Positions 18,544-32,949 of a DNA stretch of 64,000 bases are shown piece after piece (positions within the stretch are counted from its first letter, which is position 1; every line of letters starts with the position of its first letter). The notes beneath the pieces were generated by a model that was not told the origin of the DNA, ran no database searches, and saw only the letters and a program-made list of their open reading frames with translations. Origin of the DNA: Croceibacterium mercuriale (GTDB lineage: Bacteria; Pseudomonadota; Alphaproteobacteria; Sphingomonadales; Sphingomonadaceae); the NCBI RefSeq assembly GCF_000802385.1, contig NZ_JTDN01000002.1, positions 1 through 64,000 of the forward strand. Direction: 5' to 3'. A program made the position numbers and the translations under genes.

Positions 18544-19950
18544 TCAGGTCGTCTGCAGGTCATCCTCGATCACGATCAATTCCTCGTCCGTGACCCGGTC
18601 CCGCTGCTGCACGCGCGGCGCCTTCAGCGCGGCCAGCACCGGGGCGTCACGACCGTAGATGTCGTTGAAGGTCCTGAGCTCGCCATCAATGTCGCGGGCC
18701 ATGGTGAAGTAGGTGATGTAGACCGGCATGGAGCGGCTGACCGGAACACGGGTATATTCGCCCGACCGCGCGATCTCCACCGCTTCCTCCTTGCTGGCGC
18801 CCTGTCCCAGGATGGCGATGGTCATCGCCAGTTCCAGCGCCCGCTCCGTCCGGATGCAGCCATGGCTCAGCGCACGCTGCTCGTTGTTGAACAGGTTGCG
18901 GTTGGGCGTATCGTGCAGGAAGATGGCGTGCGGATTAGGCATGTCCAGCTTCATCATGCCCAGTGAATTGCCCGGCCCGGGTTGCTGCACCACCGTGATG
19001 AAGCCGTTGTCCGCCCGGGTGCCGCGATAGCCGTTGGCACGCGCCCAGCCGGGATTGCCAATCACCCGGTTGCCCAGCCCTTCACCGCGCACGATGGATT
19101 GCGGCACCGTCCAGGTCGGGTTGAAGATCACGCCTTCCACCGTTTCGGCCAGCTGCGGCGTAGCGGTACGGCCAGGCTTGCCCACGATCGTGCGATAGGA
19201 CCGGATGATGCGGTTGTTCACCGTCATGCGCAGCTGGAACTCGGGCACGTTGGTCAGCAGGTACTGGCTGCCCAGGTCACGCGCCAGCCACCGCCAGCGG
19301 TCCATGTTGGCGCGGATCAGGTTACGCCGCGAGGTAGAGGCGCGCGGCGTCTCGGCCAGCGCATCCTTCAGCGCCTGATAGTCGGGATGCGTGGGAGCGA
19401 GCCCCTGCAGTGCTCCGGCAATGTCCCCGCTCGCCAGCGCCTGCTGCATCACCTGCCCGGTCGGCAGCAGGTCAGGGTCGGGATCGACCACGAACCATTG
19501 ACGGCGCGCGTCCATCGGCGTGCGGCCGTCGCGCATATCCTCGACCAACCAGGTGAACGCCCGGCTCGCCTGCGCATCCAGCGCTGCACCTTCACCGGCG
19601 GCGATGGCGCTGCGCAAGGCTTCCGCCTGGTAGTCGGCCGGGTCCAGCCCCTCGGCACCGATCCCCTCGATCGCCTCCAGCAGCTTGCCCGCGGCGCTCG
19701 CGTTCCACTGCATGACCGCTGCATATTGCGGCGTCGGCGGCAGGGTCAGCGGCTGCACCACGCTGCCGTTGGTCGGCAAGGGAATGACGGTGGCATCGTT
19801 CCGGGCGTTGCGGGGCGGGGTCGTCTGCGACGTCGCCGCAGGGGGCAGCAGCGACTCCGGCGCGCGCTCCTGCGCGAAGACCGGCGCCACCAGCGCGAGC
19901 GCCAGTGCCGAACCCATCGCGGGGCGGAAGACCTTGGATGAAACGCGCAT
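18544..19950 (-). CDS. L,D-transpeptidase (YcbB/LdtD-like)
   Basis: About 468 residues with a signal peptide ([20 protein letters not shown] then VAPVFAQ), a helical scaffold domain and a C-terminal YkuD catalytic domain. The active site is [10 protein letters not shown], with a preceding HDTPNRNLF substrate loop, matching the large YcbB/LdtD class that makes 3-3 peptidoglycan cross-links. I chose the ATG at 19950, preceded by AAGG; a TTG seven codons upstream is possible. It is divergent from acnA. Confidence 0.86.
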   Translation of the reverse strand: MRVSSKVFRPAMGSALALALVAPVFAQERAPESLLPPAATSQTTPPRNARNDATVIPLPTNGSVVQPLTLPPTPQYAAVMQWNASAAGKLLEAIEGIGAEGLDPADYQAEALRSAIAAGEGAALDAQASRAFTWLVEDMRDGRTPMDARRQWFVVDPDPDLLPTGQVMQQALASGDIAGALQGLAPTHPDYQALKDALAETPRASTSRRNLIRANMDRWRWLARDLGSQYLLTNVPEFQLRMTVNNRIIRSYRTIVGKPGRTATPQLAETVEGVIFNPTWTVPQSIVRGEGLGNRVIGNPGWARANGYRGTRADNGFITVVQQPGPGNSLGMMKLDMPNPHAIFLHDTPNRNLFNNEQRALSHGCIRTERALELAMTIAILGQGASKEEAVEIARSGEYTRVPVSRSMPVYITYFTMARDIDGELRTFNDIYGRDAPVLAALKAPRVQQRDRVTDEELIVIEDDLQTT

Positions 19951-20274
19951 TGCCTTGTCCCTGTTCGTCAAATCGGAGAAAACCCTACATCAGTTCGCTT
20001 GCTGGCATGTGAATCCCGTGCCGGCAGCGGCCATTTATCGTCATCATCGCAGATCCCGCTCCATGTGGCGAGCCGCGCGTTGTTGCAACCGCGTTGCACT
20101 ATCGCCGGGAATCGGTATTTTGGGTGCGACATATCGGAAGAACTGGCGTCCACCCGCGCCAGTTCCGCGTGGCGGCGCTTGACCTTGCGCCTGCGAACGC
20201 GCAACTGCCAGCCGGAAACGGCTGGCCCATTTCGCGTGCCGCCGCAACGGAACAGCGAAAGGGACCAATCCGCC
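19951..20274. other. Divergent regulatory gap with two acnA-leader hairpins
   Basis: No gene is seen in these 324 bases. On the acnA side are two perfect inverted repeats: GAACTGGCG (20140-20148) with CGCCAGTTC (20157-20165), and GCCAGCCG (20207-20214), loop GAAA, CGGCTGGC (20219-20226). The second is a GNRA tetraloop hairpin ending 48 nt before the acnA start, so both could lie in a structured 5' leader. Confidence 0.5.
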
Positions 20275-22947
<2,673 letters not shown>

Positions 22948-22971
22948 GCCTTACCGGACCTGAGAAAGAGA

Positions 22972-23001
22972 GGGCGGCCCTGGCGACGGGGCCGCCCTTT
23001 T
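22972..23001 (+). terminator. Rho-independent terminator after acnA
   Basis: GGGCGGCCC (22972-22980) and GGGCCGCCC (22989-22997) form a perfect 9-bp stem with an 8-nt loop, followed directly by TTTT. It may also serve the convergent ruvB transcript. Confidence 0.82.
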
Positions 23002-24030
23002 CTATTCCGCCTCGTCGAACAGCCCGCCCTGCGGTCCGCTGGGTGGCGAGAGGCCGAGATGCTTCCACCCGCCATCGTTCAGGCACCGCCCGCGCGCGGT
23101 GCGGGCGACGAGGCCGAGCTGGATCAGGAACGGCTCCACCACCTCCTCGATCGTGTCGCGCGGTTCGGCCAGGCCGGCGGCGAGCGTCTCCACCCCCACC
23201 GGCCCGCCCTTGTAGATACCGGCGATCATCTGGAGGTAGCGGCGGTCCATCGCATCGAGGCCGAGGCTGTCGACCTCCAGCCGGGTCAGCGCCTCGTCCG
23301 CCAGGGTCCGCGTCACCACGTCGCGGCCCGCCACATGGGCGAAGTCGCGCACGCGGCGCAGCAGACGGCCGGCGACGCGCGGCGTGCCGCGGCTGCGGCG
23401 GGCGATCTCCCGCGCGCCGTCCGGGTCGATGACGAGGCCGAGCAGGCCGGCGGCGCGGCTGACCACCCGGGTCAGTTCGCCTTCGGTATAGAACACCAGT
23501 CGCAGCGGGATGCCGAAGCGGTCGCGCAAGGGGGTGGTCAGCAGCCCCTGCCGCGTGGTGGCGCCGATCAGGGTAAAGGGCGGCAGGTCGATGCGCACGC
23601 TGCGCGCCGAGGGCCCTTCGCCGATGATCAGGTCGAGCGCGCGATCCTCCATAGCCGGATAGAGCACCTCCTCGACCACAGGATTCAGGCGGTGGATCTC
23701 GTCGATGAACAGCACGTCATGCGGTTCGAGATTGGTCAGCAGCGCCGCCAGGTCGCCCGCCTTGGCGATCACCGGGCCGCTGGTGGCGCGGAAGCCCACG
23801 CCCAGTTCCTTGGCCACGATCTGCGCCAGCGTGGTCTTGCCCAGACCCGGCGGGCCGAAGAACAGGACATGGTCCATCGCTTCCCCCCGCCCCTTCGCCG
23901 ATTCGATGAAGACGCGCAGGTTCTCCCGCGCGGCTTCCTGCCCGGTGAAGTCGCGCAGGCTCTTGGGCCGCAGCGCAGCGTCGACATCCTCCGGCTGACG
24001 GGCGGGCGACAGTTCGGGATTGGTGCTCAT
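23002..24030 (-). CDS. ruvB: Holliday junction branch migration helicase RuvB
   Basis: A 342-residue AAA+ motor that drives branch migration with RuvA. Walker A is [13 protein letters not shown], Walker [11 protein letters not shown], sensor 1 LIGATTRQG and the arginine finger region [11 protein letters not shown]. The C-terminal winged helix (about 260-330) ends in a short acidic tail. It lies 13 bp downstream of ruvA. ruvC is not in the window, so the usual ruvC-ruvA-ruvB order is broken here by the aroC side. Confidence 0.97.
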   Translation of the reverse strand: MSTNPELSPARQPEDVDAALRPKSLRDFTGQEAARENLRVFIESAKGRGEAMDHVLFFGPPGLGKTTLAQIVAKELGVGFRATSGPVIAKAGDLAALLTNLEPHDVLFIDEIHRLNPVVEEVLYPAMEDRALDLIIGEGPSARSVRIDLPPFTLIGATTRQGLLTTPLRDRFGIPLRLVFYTEGELTRVVSRAAGLLGLVIDPDGAREIARRSRGTPRVAGRLLRRVRDFAHVAGRDVVTRTLADEALTRLEVDSLGLDAMDRRYLQMIAGIYKGGPVGVETLAAGLAEPRDTIEEVVEPFLIQLGLVARTARGRCLNDGGWKHLGLSPPSGPQGGLFDEAE

Positions 24031-24043
24031 GATCCTGCTCCGC

Positions 24044-24646
24044 TCATCCTGCCGCCAGCTTCAGCGCCACGCGGACCAGCGTGTTGAGGTCGGCGTCCTC
24101 GCCCAGCTCCTCCTGCGCGCGGGCCACGGCGCCGGCCGCGACCGCTGGCTTGAAGCCGAGGTTCTGCAGCGCGCTGACCGCATCGCCGCTGAGGCTGCCC
24201 GGCGTGGCCGCCGCCATCGCCGCGACGCCGCCGCCACCGGGCATGGCGCCGGCCTTGTCCTTCAGTTCGTTGACGATGCGCGCCGCCAGCTTCGGCCCCA
24301 CGCCCTGGGCCCGCGACACGCTGGCCGCATCACCAGCGGCGCAGGCATCGCGCAGCTCGGCCGGCGCGAGGGCGGAGAGGATCGCCAGCGCGACCTTCGA
24401 CCCCACGCCCTGCACATGGGTCAGCAGACGGAACCAGTCCCGTTCCTCCCCCTTGGCGAAGCCGAGCAGGCGCAGGTCGGTTTCCGACACCTGCAGGTCG
24501 GTATGCACGGTACACGCCTCCCCCACATGGCCCAGCGCGGACAGGGTGCGGCTGGAGCAATGGACCATGTAGCCGACCCCGCCGACATCGATGATCGCCC
24601 AGTCGAGCCCGGTCTCCAGCAGCCGGCCGGAAAGGCGGGCGATCAT
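24044..24646 (-). CDS. ruvA: Holliday junction DNA-binding protein RuvA
   Basis: A 200-residue three-domain protein: an N-terminal OB-fold ([13 protein letters not shown]), paired helix-hairpin-helix motifs ([17 protein letters not shown] and [14 protein letters not shown]) and a C-terminal domain III that contacts RuvB. It forms the tetramer that holds the junction. Its ATG overlaps, as ATGA, the stop of a small open frame built of heptad repeats (24643-24900), so translation of the two could be coupled. Confidence 0.95.
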   Translation of the reverse strand: MIARLSGRLLETGLDWAIIDVGGVGYMVHCSSRTLSALGHVGEACTVHTDLQVSETDLRLLGFAKGEERDWFRLLTHVQGVGSKVALAILSALAPAELRDACAAGDAASVSRAQGVGPKLAARIVNELKDKAGAMPGGGGVAAMAAATPGSLSGDAVSALQNLGFKPAVAAGAVARAQEELGEDADLNTLVRVALKLAAG

Positions 24647-24900
24647 CGCCCGCCCCCCGCCGGGGGGGTGACACAGGTTGCACTGTAGACCGCCCGGAAC
24701 GCGCCACCTTGCCGGGGGCGGCCGGCACCATGGCGCGGGAAGGCGTCACGGTGGCGGCCGCAGGTGTCGCCCGGGCGCGGGCTGGTGTCGCGATGGCGAA
24801 CCGATGTGTCGCCTTGCCGGTGCGCGATGTCGCGACAGGCGACGCGAGTGTCGCGGTGAGCGCCGGCAGTGTCACGGTGGGAAGCGGGGGAAAGCTGCAT
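24643..24900 (-). CDS. Putative small protein of HRDT-type heptad repeats upstream of ruvA
   Basis: An 85-codon frame starting at the ATG at 24900, six bases after AGGTGG, and ending in a TGA that overlaps the ruvA ATG. Residues about 8-55 are seven or eight seven-residue repeats with consensus H-R-D-T-x-x-x ([49 protein letters not shown]). They are encoded by the 21-bp DNA repeat array. The coupling geometry argues for translation; the fact that a 21-bp repeat is open in every frame argues against it. No family recognised. Confidence 0.35.
   Translation of the reverse strand: MQLSPASHRDTAGAHRDTRVACRDIAHRQGDTSVRHRDTSPRPGDTCGRHRDAFPRHGAGRPRQGGAFRAVYSATCVTPPAGGGR
24724..24891. repeat. Degenerate 21-bp tandem repeat array (about 8 units)
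   Basis: The core GTGTCGC (plus strand), or GTCAC/GTCGC, recurs at exactly 21-bp intervals: 24745, 24766, 24787, 24808, 24829, 24850 and 24871, with a weaker unit at 24724. The other positions of the unit vary freely. The array fills most of the 346-bp gap between the divergent ruvA and aroC genes. There are no separate spacers, so it is not a CRISPR. Confidence 0.85.
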
Positions 24901-24992
24901 GGCGCCCACCTGCCAGATCGGCGGCGAGTAGGAAAGTTTCGCCATGTTGCCGGCCATGGACAGATGCCGTCATTCTGGCGATAGCGCGTGCC

Positions 24993-26060
24993 ATGAGCTG
25001 GAACACATTCGGGCGGGTCTTGCGGTTCACCACCTGGGGCGAGAGCCACGGGCCGGCGCTGGGCGCGGTGGTCGACGGGTGCCCGCCGGGGCTGCGCCTG
25101 AGCGAAGCGGACATCCAGCCCTTCCTAGATGCACGCAAGCCCGGCACCAGCCGCTTCACCACGCAGCGGCGCGAGGCAGACGAGGTGCGGATCCTGTCCG
25201 GCACGTTCGAGGGGCAGACCACCGGCACGCCGATCAGCCTGATGATCGAGAACACCGACCAGCGGTCCAAGGATTATGGCGAGGTCGCCAAGGCATACCG
25301 CCCCGGCCATGCCGATTATGCCTATGACGCGAAGTACGGCCTGCGCGATTATCGCGGCGGCGGGCGGTCCAGCGCGCGGGAGACCGCGGCGCGGGTGGCG
25401 GCGGGCGCCGTGGCGCGGCTGGTGATCCCGGAAGTGACAATCACGGCCTGGGTCAGCGCGATCGGCGGCGATGCGGTCGATCCGGCGAACTTCGATGCGG
25501 CGGAGATCGGCCGCAACCCGTTCTTCTGCCCCGACCCTGTCGCCGCCGCGCGCTGGGAGGGATTGGTGGATGCGGCCCGCAAGGACGGGTCGAGCCTGGG
25601 CGCGCTGGTCGAATGCGTGGCCACCGGCGTGCCGGCGGGCTGGGGCGCGCCGCTTTATGCCAAGCTGGATGCGGATCTGGCGGCGGGGATGATGGGGATC
25701 AATGCGGTCAAGGGCGTGGAGATCGGCGAAGGCATGGCCGCCGCTGCGCTGCGGGGCGAGGACAATGCCGATCCGATGCGGCCCGGGGTTGATGGTGTCG
25801 AGTTCACCGCCAATCATGCGGGCGGCATCGCCGGCGGGATCGCCACGGGGCAGCCGGTGGTGGTGCGCGTCGCGTTCAAGCCGACCAGTTCGATCCTGAT
25901 CCCGCAGGACACGATCACGCGCGACGGTGAGGCGACGCAGCTGGCCACCAAGGGGCGGCATGATCCGTGCGTCGGCATCCGCGGGGTGCCGGTGGTGGAG
26001 GCGATGATGGCGCTGGTGCTCGCCGACCACAAGTTGCTACACCGCGCACAGATGGGGTGA
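24993..26060 (+). CDS. aroC: Chorismate synthase
   Basis: A 355-residue FMN-dependent enzyme that converts EPSP to chorismate, the last shikimate step. Signature segments are [11 protein letters not shown] near the N-terminus, [29 protein letters not shown] in the middle (FMN and EPSP binding), and [14 protein letters not shown] near the C-terminus. The ATG at 24993 gives the standard MSWNTFG start. It is divergent from ruvA across the 21-bp repeat array. Confidence 0.96.
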   Translation: MSWNTFGRVLRFTTWGESHGPALGAVVDGCPPGLRLSEADIQPFLDARKPGTSRFTTQRREADEVRILSGTFEGQTTGTPISLMIENTDQRSKDYGEVAKAYRPGHADYAYDAKYGLRDYRGGGRSSARETAARVAAGAVARLVIPEVTITAWVSAIGGDAVDPANFDAAEIGRNPFFCPDPVAAARWEGLVDAARKDGSSLGALVECVATGVPAGWGAPLYAKLDADLAAGMMGINAVKGVEIGEGMAAAALRGEDNADPMRPGVDGVEFTANHAGGIAGGIATGQPVVVRVAFKPTSSILIPQDTITRDGEATQLATKGRHDPCVGIRGVPVVEAMMALVLADHKLLHRAQMG

Positions 26061-26082
26061 AGCAGGGGGCAGGCGCGAGTCG

Positions 26083-26733
26083 ATGGAAGCAAGCGCCGCG
26101 CAGATGCCCTGGGACAAGATCATCGGCGCCGCCGCGAGCAGCGCGCTGGGCGTCATTTCGCTCGTCATCCTGATTGCCGGCGGCGTGGCGGTGCTGCTGT
26201 TCCGCAATGCCGGTGAACGGACGCGGCTGCTGGTGTTCGGCATGCTGGTGTTCGGACTGGCCGGGGTGGTGGCGGCGGTGCTGCTGCAACGCGAGACGAC
26301 CGTCGTACCGGTGCCGGACGACACGGCCGGCCCGCAACAGTCCGGGCCGGTCACCCCTGTCCCGCGCCCGGACGACGCCGACGTGCCGGACGCGCAGCGG
26401 ACAGACGATCCGCCAGCCGAACCCGACCCGCCGGAGCCGGCACGGCTGGTCGCGACCGTGCCGCAGATCGACGGCCTGTGGCGTGATCCCGACGGTTTTA
26501 CCTACCGCATCATGCAGGACGGGACGGATGTGGCCATCGAAGGTTATGCCGCCGGGCAGCTTATCGCGCAGGGCGAAGGCACGATCGCCGGTCAGCAGCT
26601 GCAATACAGCTTCCGCAACCAGGCCAACGGATCGAGCGGCGATTGCTCCGGCCGGATCGCCCCGGGCGAACGCTCCATCTCGGGCAGCTGCGACAGCACG
26701 ATGGGAACGATGTTCTTCGCCGTCGCGCGCTAG
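26083..26733 (+). CDS. Hypothetical membrane protein with periplasmic domain
   Basis: A 216-residue protein with two closely spaced N-terminal membrane helices (about 15-40 and 48-68), a Pro/Asp-rich linker (about 75-125) and a C-terminal strand-rich domain with two cysteines (SSGDCSGRI and SGSCDSTMG) that could pair. The linker makes the C-terminal domain look extracytoplasmic, but topology is not certain. No family recognised. It starts 22 bp after aroC and may be read through from it. Confidence 0.62.
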   Translation: MEASAAQMPWDKIIGAAASSALGVISLVILIAGGVAVLLFRNAGERTRLLVFGMLVFGLAGVVAAVLLQRETTVVPVPDDTAGPQQSGPVTPVPRPDDADVPDAQRTDDPPAEPDPPEPARLVATVPQIDGLWRDPDGFTYRIMQDGTDVAIEGYAAGQLIAQGEGTIAGQQLQYSFRNQANGSSGDCSGRIAPGERSISGSCDSTMGTMFFAVAR

Positions 26734-26792
26734 GGCCCCTTCCCTAGATCACCTCCACTGCTCTACAGCGCGCGGAGACGGGGGAAGATAGA

Positions 26793-28037
26793 ATGCACAT
26801 GAATGCCGCTGAAGCATTCCTGCTGGCCATGCTGGTGATCTATGCGCTGCCATGGCTGGTCTGGCGGCTGGGGCGGACCGATGGCTGGGCACCGCTGGTG
26901 GTGGTGCAGATCGTCGGCGGCATCCTGCTGGGGCCGGGCGTGCTGGGCGTGGCCTGGCCGGCGGCTTACGCCACGATCTTCACCCCTGCCACGATCACTT
27001 CCCTGAACGGCGTTGCGATGTGGGCGGTGATGATGTTCGTGTGGGTCGCCGGCATCGAGCTGGACATCGTGGAGGCCTGGCGCCGACGGACGGAAACGGG
27101 CGTCACCGCGGGCCTCGCGCTGGCCGTGCCGCTGCTGGCGGGCAGCGGGGCGGCGCTGCTGCTGCTGCAGGCGCCCGGCTGGCGCGGGCCGGCGGGGGCG
27201 GACTGGCAGGTGGTGCTGGGCATCGGCATGGCGTGCGCCGTCACCGCGTTGCCGATCCTGGTGCTGTTCCTGGAACGGCTGGACATCCTGCGCGCGCCGC
27301 TGGGCCAGCGCGTACTGCGCTATGCCAGCCTGGACGACGTAGCGATCTGGGGCGTGCTGGCGCTGATCCTGCTGGATTGGGAGCGGGTGGGCCGGCAGGG
27401 CGCGTTCCTGATCGGGTTCGTGCCCGCTGCGCTGGCGGTACGCTGGCTGATGGCACGGGTCAGCGCGGCGGATCGCTGGGCACTCAGCCTGATCTGGCTG
27501 GCCGCCTGCGGCTTTGCCGGCGACTGGGCGGGCCTGCACTTCATGGTCGGTGCCTTCCTGTCGGGCATGGTGCTGGATGCCCGGCTGTTCGACCAGGCGG
27601 CGATGGACCGGTTCCGCGGCTTCGTGCTGCTGGCGCTGATGCCGGTGTTCTTCCTGTCCACCGGCCTGCGCACCGAATGGGGCATGGGCGGATGGACGGT
27701 GTTTGCGGCGGCCGGCCTGCTGCTGGTGGCGTCGGTCGGCGGCAAGCTGGCGGGCGTGGGGCTGGCCGGGCGGCTGCTCGGCTGGCCGAAGGGCGAAGGG
27801 CTGACGATCGGCTGGCTGCTGCAGACCAAGGCGCTGATCATGATCATCTTCGCCAACATCCTGCTGGACCGGCAGATCATCACCGCCGACACCTTCACCG
27901 CGCTGCTGCTGATGGCGCTGGGCAGCACGATGCTGACCATGCCCATGGTGCGGAGCCGGATCGCGGAGATGCGGTCCCATGCGAAAACCAGCCCCGCCCT
28001 GCCAGAGGACGGGACCGGTTCCCGCGACCCCGTCTAG
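26793..28037 (+). CDS. Cation:proton antiporter (CPA2-type membrane domain only)
   Basis: A 414-residue protein with about 12 membrane helices and no TrkA domain. Features of Na+/H+ exchanger-fold antiporters are GGILLGPGVLG in the first helices, ASLDDVAIWGVLAL (the paired-Asp helix) and FMVGAFLSGMVL. It would exchange Na+ or K+ for protons at the inner membrane. The start MHMNAAEAF is the first ATG after a GGGGGAAG-like site. A hairpin follows at 28045-28070. Confidence 0.83.
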   Translation: MHMNAAEAFLLAMLVIYALPWLVWRLGRTDGWAPLVVVQIVGGILLGPGVLGVAWPAAYATIFTPATITSLNGVAMWAVMMFVWVAGIELDIVEAWRRRTETGVTAGLALAVPLLAGSGAALLLLQAPGWRGPAGADWQVVLGIGMACAVTALPILVLFLERLDILRAPLGQRVLRYASLDDVAIWGVLALILLDWERVGRQGAFLIGFVPAALAVRWLMARVSAADRWALSLIWLAACGFAGDWAGLHFMVGAFLSGMVLDARLFDQAAMDRFRGFVLLALMPVFFLSTGLRTEWGMGGWTVFAAAGLLLVASVGGKLAGVGLAGRLLGWPKGEGLTIGWLLQTKALIMIIFANILLDRQIITADTFTALLLMALGSTMLTMPMVRSRIAEMRSHAKTSPALPEDGTGSRDPV

Positions 28038-28044
28038 GGCCTCG

Positions 28045-28070
28045 CCCCCTCCCCGTTACGGGGCAGGGGG
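28045..28070. terminator. Hairpin between antiporter and katG
   Basis: CCCCCTCCCCG (28045-28055) pairs with CGGGGCAGGGGG (28059-28070) around a TTA loop, an 11-bp stem with a single bulged C, between convergent genes. Confidence 0.6.
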
Positions 28071-28091
28071 AAGTCAGGTATCGGCATCAGA

Positions 28092-30341
<2,250 letters not shown>

Positions 30342-30346
30342 CTATG

Positions 30347-30370
30347 CGCCAAACGTGTCACCGCCAAACG
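30347..30370. repeat. Direct repeat in the katG promoter region
   Basis: CGCCAAACG occurs at 30347-30355 and again at 30362-30370, 15 bp apart, 36-59 bp upstream of the katG start. Next to it GTTCG (30371-30375) and CGAAC (30379-30383) form a short inverted repeat. The spacing fits a regulator binding one face of the helix over about 1.5 turns. Confidence 0.4.
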
Positions 30371-30470
30371 GTTCGTTCCGAACAGATTGAACGAGGAAAG
30401 CGATGACAGGTAAAGGCGCGCCGCAGCCGAAGCCACGACGCGCCCTGCCCTGCGACCATCCGCCCTGCGA

Positions 30471-32069
30471 TCAGGCGGCTTCGAAGGCCTGCGCGATCTC
30501 TTCCACCGCCTCGTTGCGGATCAGGTAGTCGAAGGCGGACAGCGCCGCCTTGCTGCCTTCGCCCATGGCGATGATGATCTGCTTGTACGGCACCGTGGTG
30601 CAGTCGCCCGCCGCGAACACGCCGGGCAGGTTGGTGGCGGCATGGCCGTCGATCACGATCTCGCCGTGCTTCGACAGTTCCAGCCCGCAATCCTTCAGCC
30701 ATTCGGTGTTGGGCACCAGGCCGATCTGCACGAACACGCCTTCCAGCGCGACATGCTGTTCGGCGCCGGTGGCGCGGTCCTTGTAGCGCAGCCCGTCCAC
30801 CCGGGCGCCGTCGCCGGTCACCTCCGTGGTCTGGGCGTTCACCAGGATATCGACGTTGCGCATGGAGCGCAGCTTGTCGACCAGCACCTGGTCCGCCCGC
30901 AGCTTCGTGTCGAATTCCACCAGCGTGACGTGGCCGACGATGTTGGCGAGGTCGATTGCCGCCTCCACGCCGGAATTGCCGCCGCCGATCACCGCCACGC
31001 GCTTGCCCTTGAACAGCGGGCCGTCGCAGTGCGGGCAATAGGCCACGCCCTTGTTGCGGTACTCCTGCTCGCCCGGCACGCCAAGATTGCGCCAGCGTGC
31101 GCCGGTGGACAGGATGATGGATCGCGCCTTCAGCGATGCACCGTTGTCGAACACCACCTCGTGCATGCCGCCGGGCCGGTCGGCCGGGATCAGCCTGGTC
31201 GCGGTCTGCAGGTTCATGATGTCCACCGGATATTCGCGGACATGCGCCTCCAGCTGGGCGGCCAGCTTGGGCCCTTCGGTGTAGGAGGTGGAGATGAAGT
31301 TCTCGATCCCCAGCGTGTCCAGCACCTGCCCGCCGAAGCGTTCGGCCGCCACGCCGGTGGCGAAGCCCTTGCGCGCGGTATAGACCGCGGCCGCCGCACC
31401 GGCGGGGCCTCCGCCGACCACCAGCACCTCGAACGGGGTCTTGTCGGCCAGCCTGGCGGCGGCGCGCGCGCCGGCATTGCCGTCCAGCTTGGCGAGGATC
31501 TCCTCCACGCTCATCTTCCCGCTGGCGAACATCTCGCCATTCAGGAAGGTGGCGGGCACGGCCATCACGCCGCGCTCGTCCACCTCAGCCTGGAACGAGC
31601 CGCCTTCCACCAGGGTGGCGGTGATGTGCGGGTTGTACAGCGCCATCAGCGTCAGTGCCTGCACCACGTCCGGGCAGTTGTGGCAGCTGAGGCTGAAGTA
31701 CATCTCGAAGGCGTATTCACCCTCCAGCGCGGCGATCTGCTGCAGCACCTCGTCCGACACCTTGGGCGGGTGGCCGCCGGCCCACAGCAGCGCCAGCACG
31801 AGCGAAGTGAATTCATGCCCCATCGGCAGGCCGGCGAAGCGGACCCACTTGGCGGCATCGCCCGCGCGACGGATGATGAAGGAAGGCCGACGCGCATCGT
31901 CGCCATCGAAGCTGGCGGTCACGAGGTCGGACAGGGCCGCGATCTCGGTCAGCAAGGCGCGCGTGTCGGCGCTGCGCTTGCCGTCGTCCAGCGAGGCGAC
32001 GAGCTCGATCGGCTCGCGCAGATTGCCCAGATATTGCCGCAGCTGCTGCGTCATGGTGGCGTCGAGCAT
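30471..32069 (-). CDS. ahpF: Alkyl hydroperoxide reductase subunit F
   Basis: A 532-residue NADH-dependent flavoprotein disulfide reductase that recycles AhpC. The N-terminal tandem thioredoxin-fold region (about 1-200) has the CHNC centre in [13 protein letters not shown]. The FAD domain starts at [16 protein letters not shown], the redox disulfide is CPHCDGPLF, and the NADH-binding loop is [16 protein letters not shown]. The ATG at 32069 follows AGGAG. It lies downstream of ahpC, separated by a large hairpin. Confidence 0.96.
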   Translation of the reverse strand: MLDATMTQQLRQYLGNLREPIELVASLDDGKRSADTRALLTEIAALSDLVTASFDGDDARRPSFIIRRAGDAAKWVRFAGLPMGHEFTSLVLALLWAGGHPPKVSDEVLQQIAALEGEYAFEMYFSLSCHNCPDVVQALTLMALYNPHITATLVEGGSFQAEVDERGVMAVPATFLNGEMFASGKMSVEEILAKLDGNAGARAAARLADKTPFEVLVVGGGPAGAAAAVYTARKGFATGVAAERFGGQVLDTLGIENFISTSYTEGPKLAAQLEAHVREYPVDIMNLQTATRLIPADRPGGMHEVVFDNGASLKARSIILSTGARWRNLGVPGEQEYRNKGVAYCPHCDGPLFKGKRVAVIGGGNSGVEAAIDLANIVGHVTLVEFDTKLRADQVLVDKLRSMRNVDILVNAQTTEVTGDGARVDGLRYKDRATGAEQHVALEGVFVQIGLVPNTEWLKDCGLELSKHGEIVIDGHAATNLPGVFAAGDCTTVPYKQIIIAMGEGSKAALSAFDYLIRNEAVEEIAQAFEAA

Positions 32070-32109
32070 GGGGAAACTCCTGTGCGGGGGTGAGTACTGC
32101 AGACGCGAA

Positions 32110-32159
32110 GGCCCGGGGCATCCTGCTCGGAAGGGGGAGAGAGCAGGAGACCCCGGGCC
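32110..32159 (-). terminator. Large stem-loop between ahpC and ahpF
   Basis: The outer stem is GGCCCGGGG (32110-32118) with CCCCGGGCC (32151-32159); the inner stem is TCCTGCTC (32121-32128) with GAGCAGGA (32141-32148). A 2x2 internal loop separates them and a 12-nt loop caps the structure. With no T-run it more likely acts as a partial terminator or mRNA stabiliser that keeps ahpC above ahpF. Confidence 0.7.
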
Positions 32160-32203
32160 ACGCGACCCGATGCTAGGCTCGGGGTTTATCGGTCGGTGTC
32201 AGG

Positions 32204-32770
32204 TCAGAGCTTGCCGACCAGATCCAGCGAGGGGGCCAGCGTATCTTCGCCTTCTTCCCACGCGGCCGGGCAGACCTGACCCGGATTGTTGCGGACATAC
32301 TGCGCGGCGCGAATCTTGCGGACCAGTTCGTTCGCGTTGCGGCCCACGCCTTCCGAGGTGATCTCCATGATCTGGATCACGCCATCGGGATCGATCACGA
32401 AGGTCGCGCGATCAGCCAAGCCGCTTTCCTCGCGCAGCACGCCGAAGTTCTTGGACAGCGTGTGCAGCTGGTCGCCCAGGAAGGCATACTTGATCTTGCC
32501 GATCTTCTCGGACGTGTCGTGCCAGGCCTTGTGCGCGAAGTGGGTGTCGGTCGACACGCCGAACACTTCCACGCCCAGCTTCTGCAGCTGCGGGTAATGC
32601 TCGTTCAGGTCTTCCAGTTCGGTCGGGCACACGAAGGTGAAATCGGCCGGGTAGAAGAAGAAGATCGCCCACTTGTTGGCGATGTCGGCATCCGTCACGT
32701 CGAAGAACTCGCGGCCTTCCTGATAGGCGGTCGCCTTGAACGGCTTGATGGTGCTGCCGATGATACCCAT
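32204..32770 (-). CDS. ahpC: Alkyl hydroperoxide reductase subunit C (peroxiredoxin)
   Basis: A 188-residue typical 2-Cys peroxiredoxin that reduces H2O2 and organic peroxides. The peroxidatic Cys is in FTFVCPTE and the resolving Cys in GQVCPAAW. The C-terminal tail is full length. It is the first gene of ahpC-ahpF. The ATG at 32770 has GGAG about 11 nt upstream. A symmetrical OxyR-like site lies 25-61 bp upstream. Confidence 0.97.
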   Translation of the reverse strand: MGIIGSTIKPFKATAYQEGREFFDVTDADIANKWAIFFFYPADFTFVCPTELEDLNEHYPQLQKLGVEVFGVSTDTHFAHKAWHDTSEKIGKIKYAFLGDQLHTLSKNFGVLREESGLADRATFVIDPDGVIQIMEITSEGVGRNANELVRKIRAAQYVRNNPGQVCPAAWEEGEDTLAPSLDLVGKL

Positions 32771-32794
32771 GGGTTGCGATGCTCCGATGTTGTT

Positions 32795-32831
32795 GGTGAC
32801 TGTGTCTATCCAGGAGATAGTGCGCTGCACC
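32795..32831. promoter_or_regulatory. OxyR-like operator upstream of ahpC
   Basis: GGTG-N7-CTAT-N7-ATAG-N7-CACC, with CTAT at 32806-32809 and ATAG at 32817-32820. The inner half-sites match the OxyR pattern ATAG-N7-CTAT-N7-ATAG-N7-CTAT exactly in sequence and spacing. The outer ones are degenerate but complementary to each other. It lies just upstream of ahpC, a classical OxyR target. Confidence 0.6.
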
Positions 32832-32949
32832 ATCCTTCGCCAATGCAACAATCCGATCGGTCTGATCGATTGCGGCAATGGGTGGCGGAGGCGCGACGGA
32901 TGTTGCCAGCCCGGTCTGGCTGGCGCCGCACTCGCCCGCCTGGCACGCT

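Noticed and set aside
19999-20274. N-terminal extension of AcnA from an upstream start
   Set aside because: The extension has no aconitase similarity, and a ribosome binding site (AGGGACC) precedes the ATG at 20275.
24724-24891. CRISPR array
   Set aside because: The 21-bp units are contiguous and degenerate, with no distinct repeat-spacer alternation and no cas genes.
30362-30383. EcfG promoter upstream of katG (GGAAC...CGTT on the minus strand)
   Set aside because: The possible half-sites are 4 or 19 bp apart, not the 16-17 bp the consensus needs.
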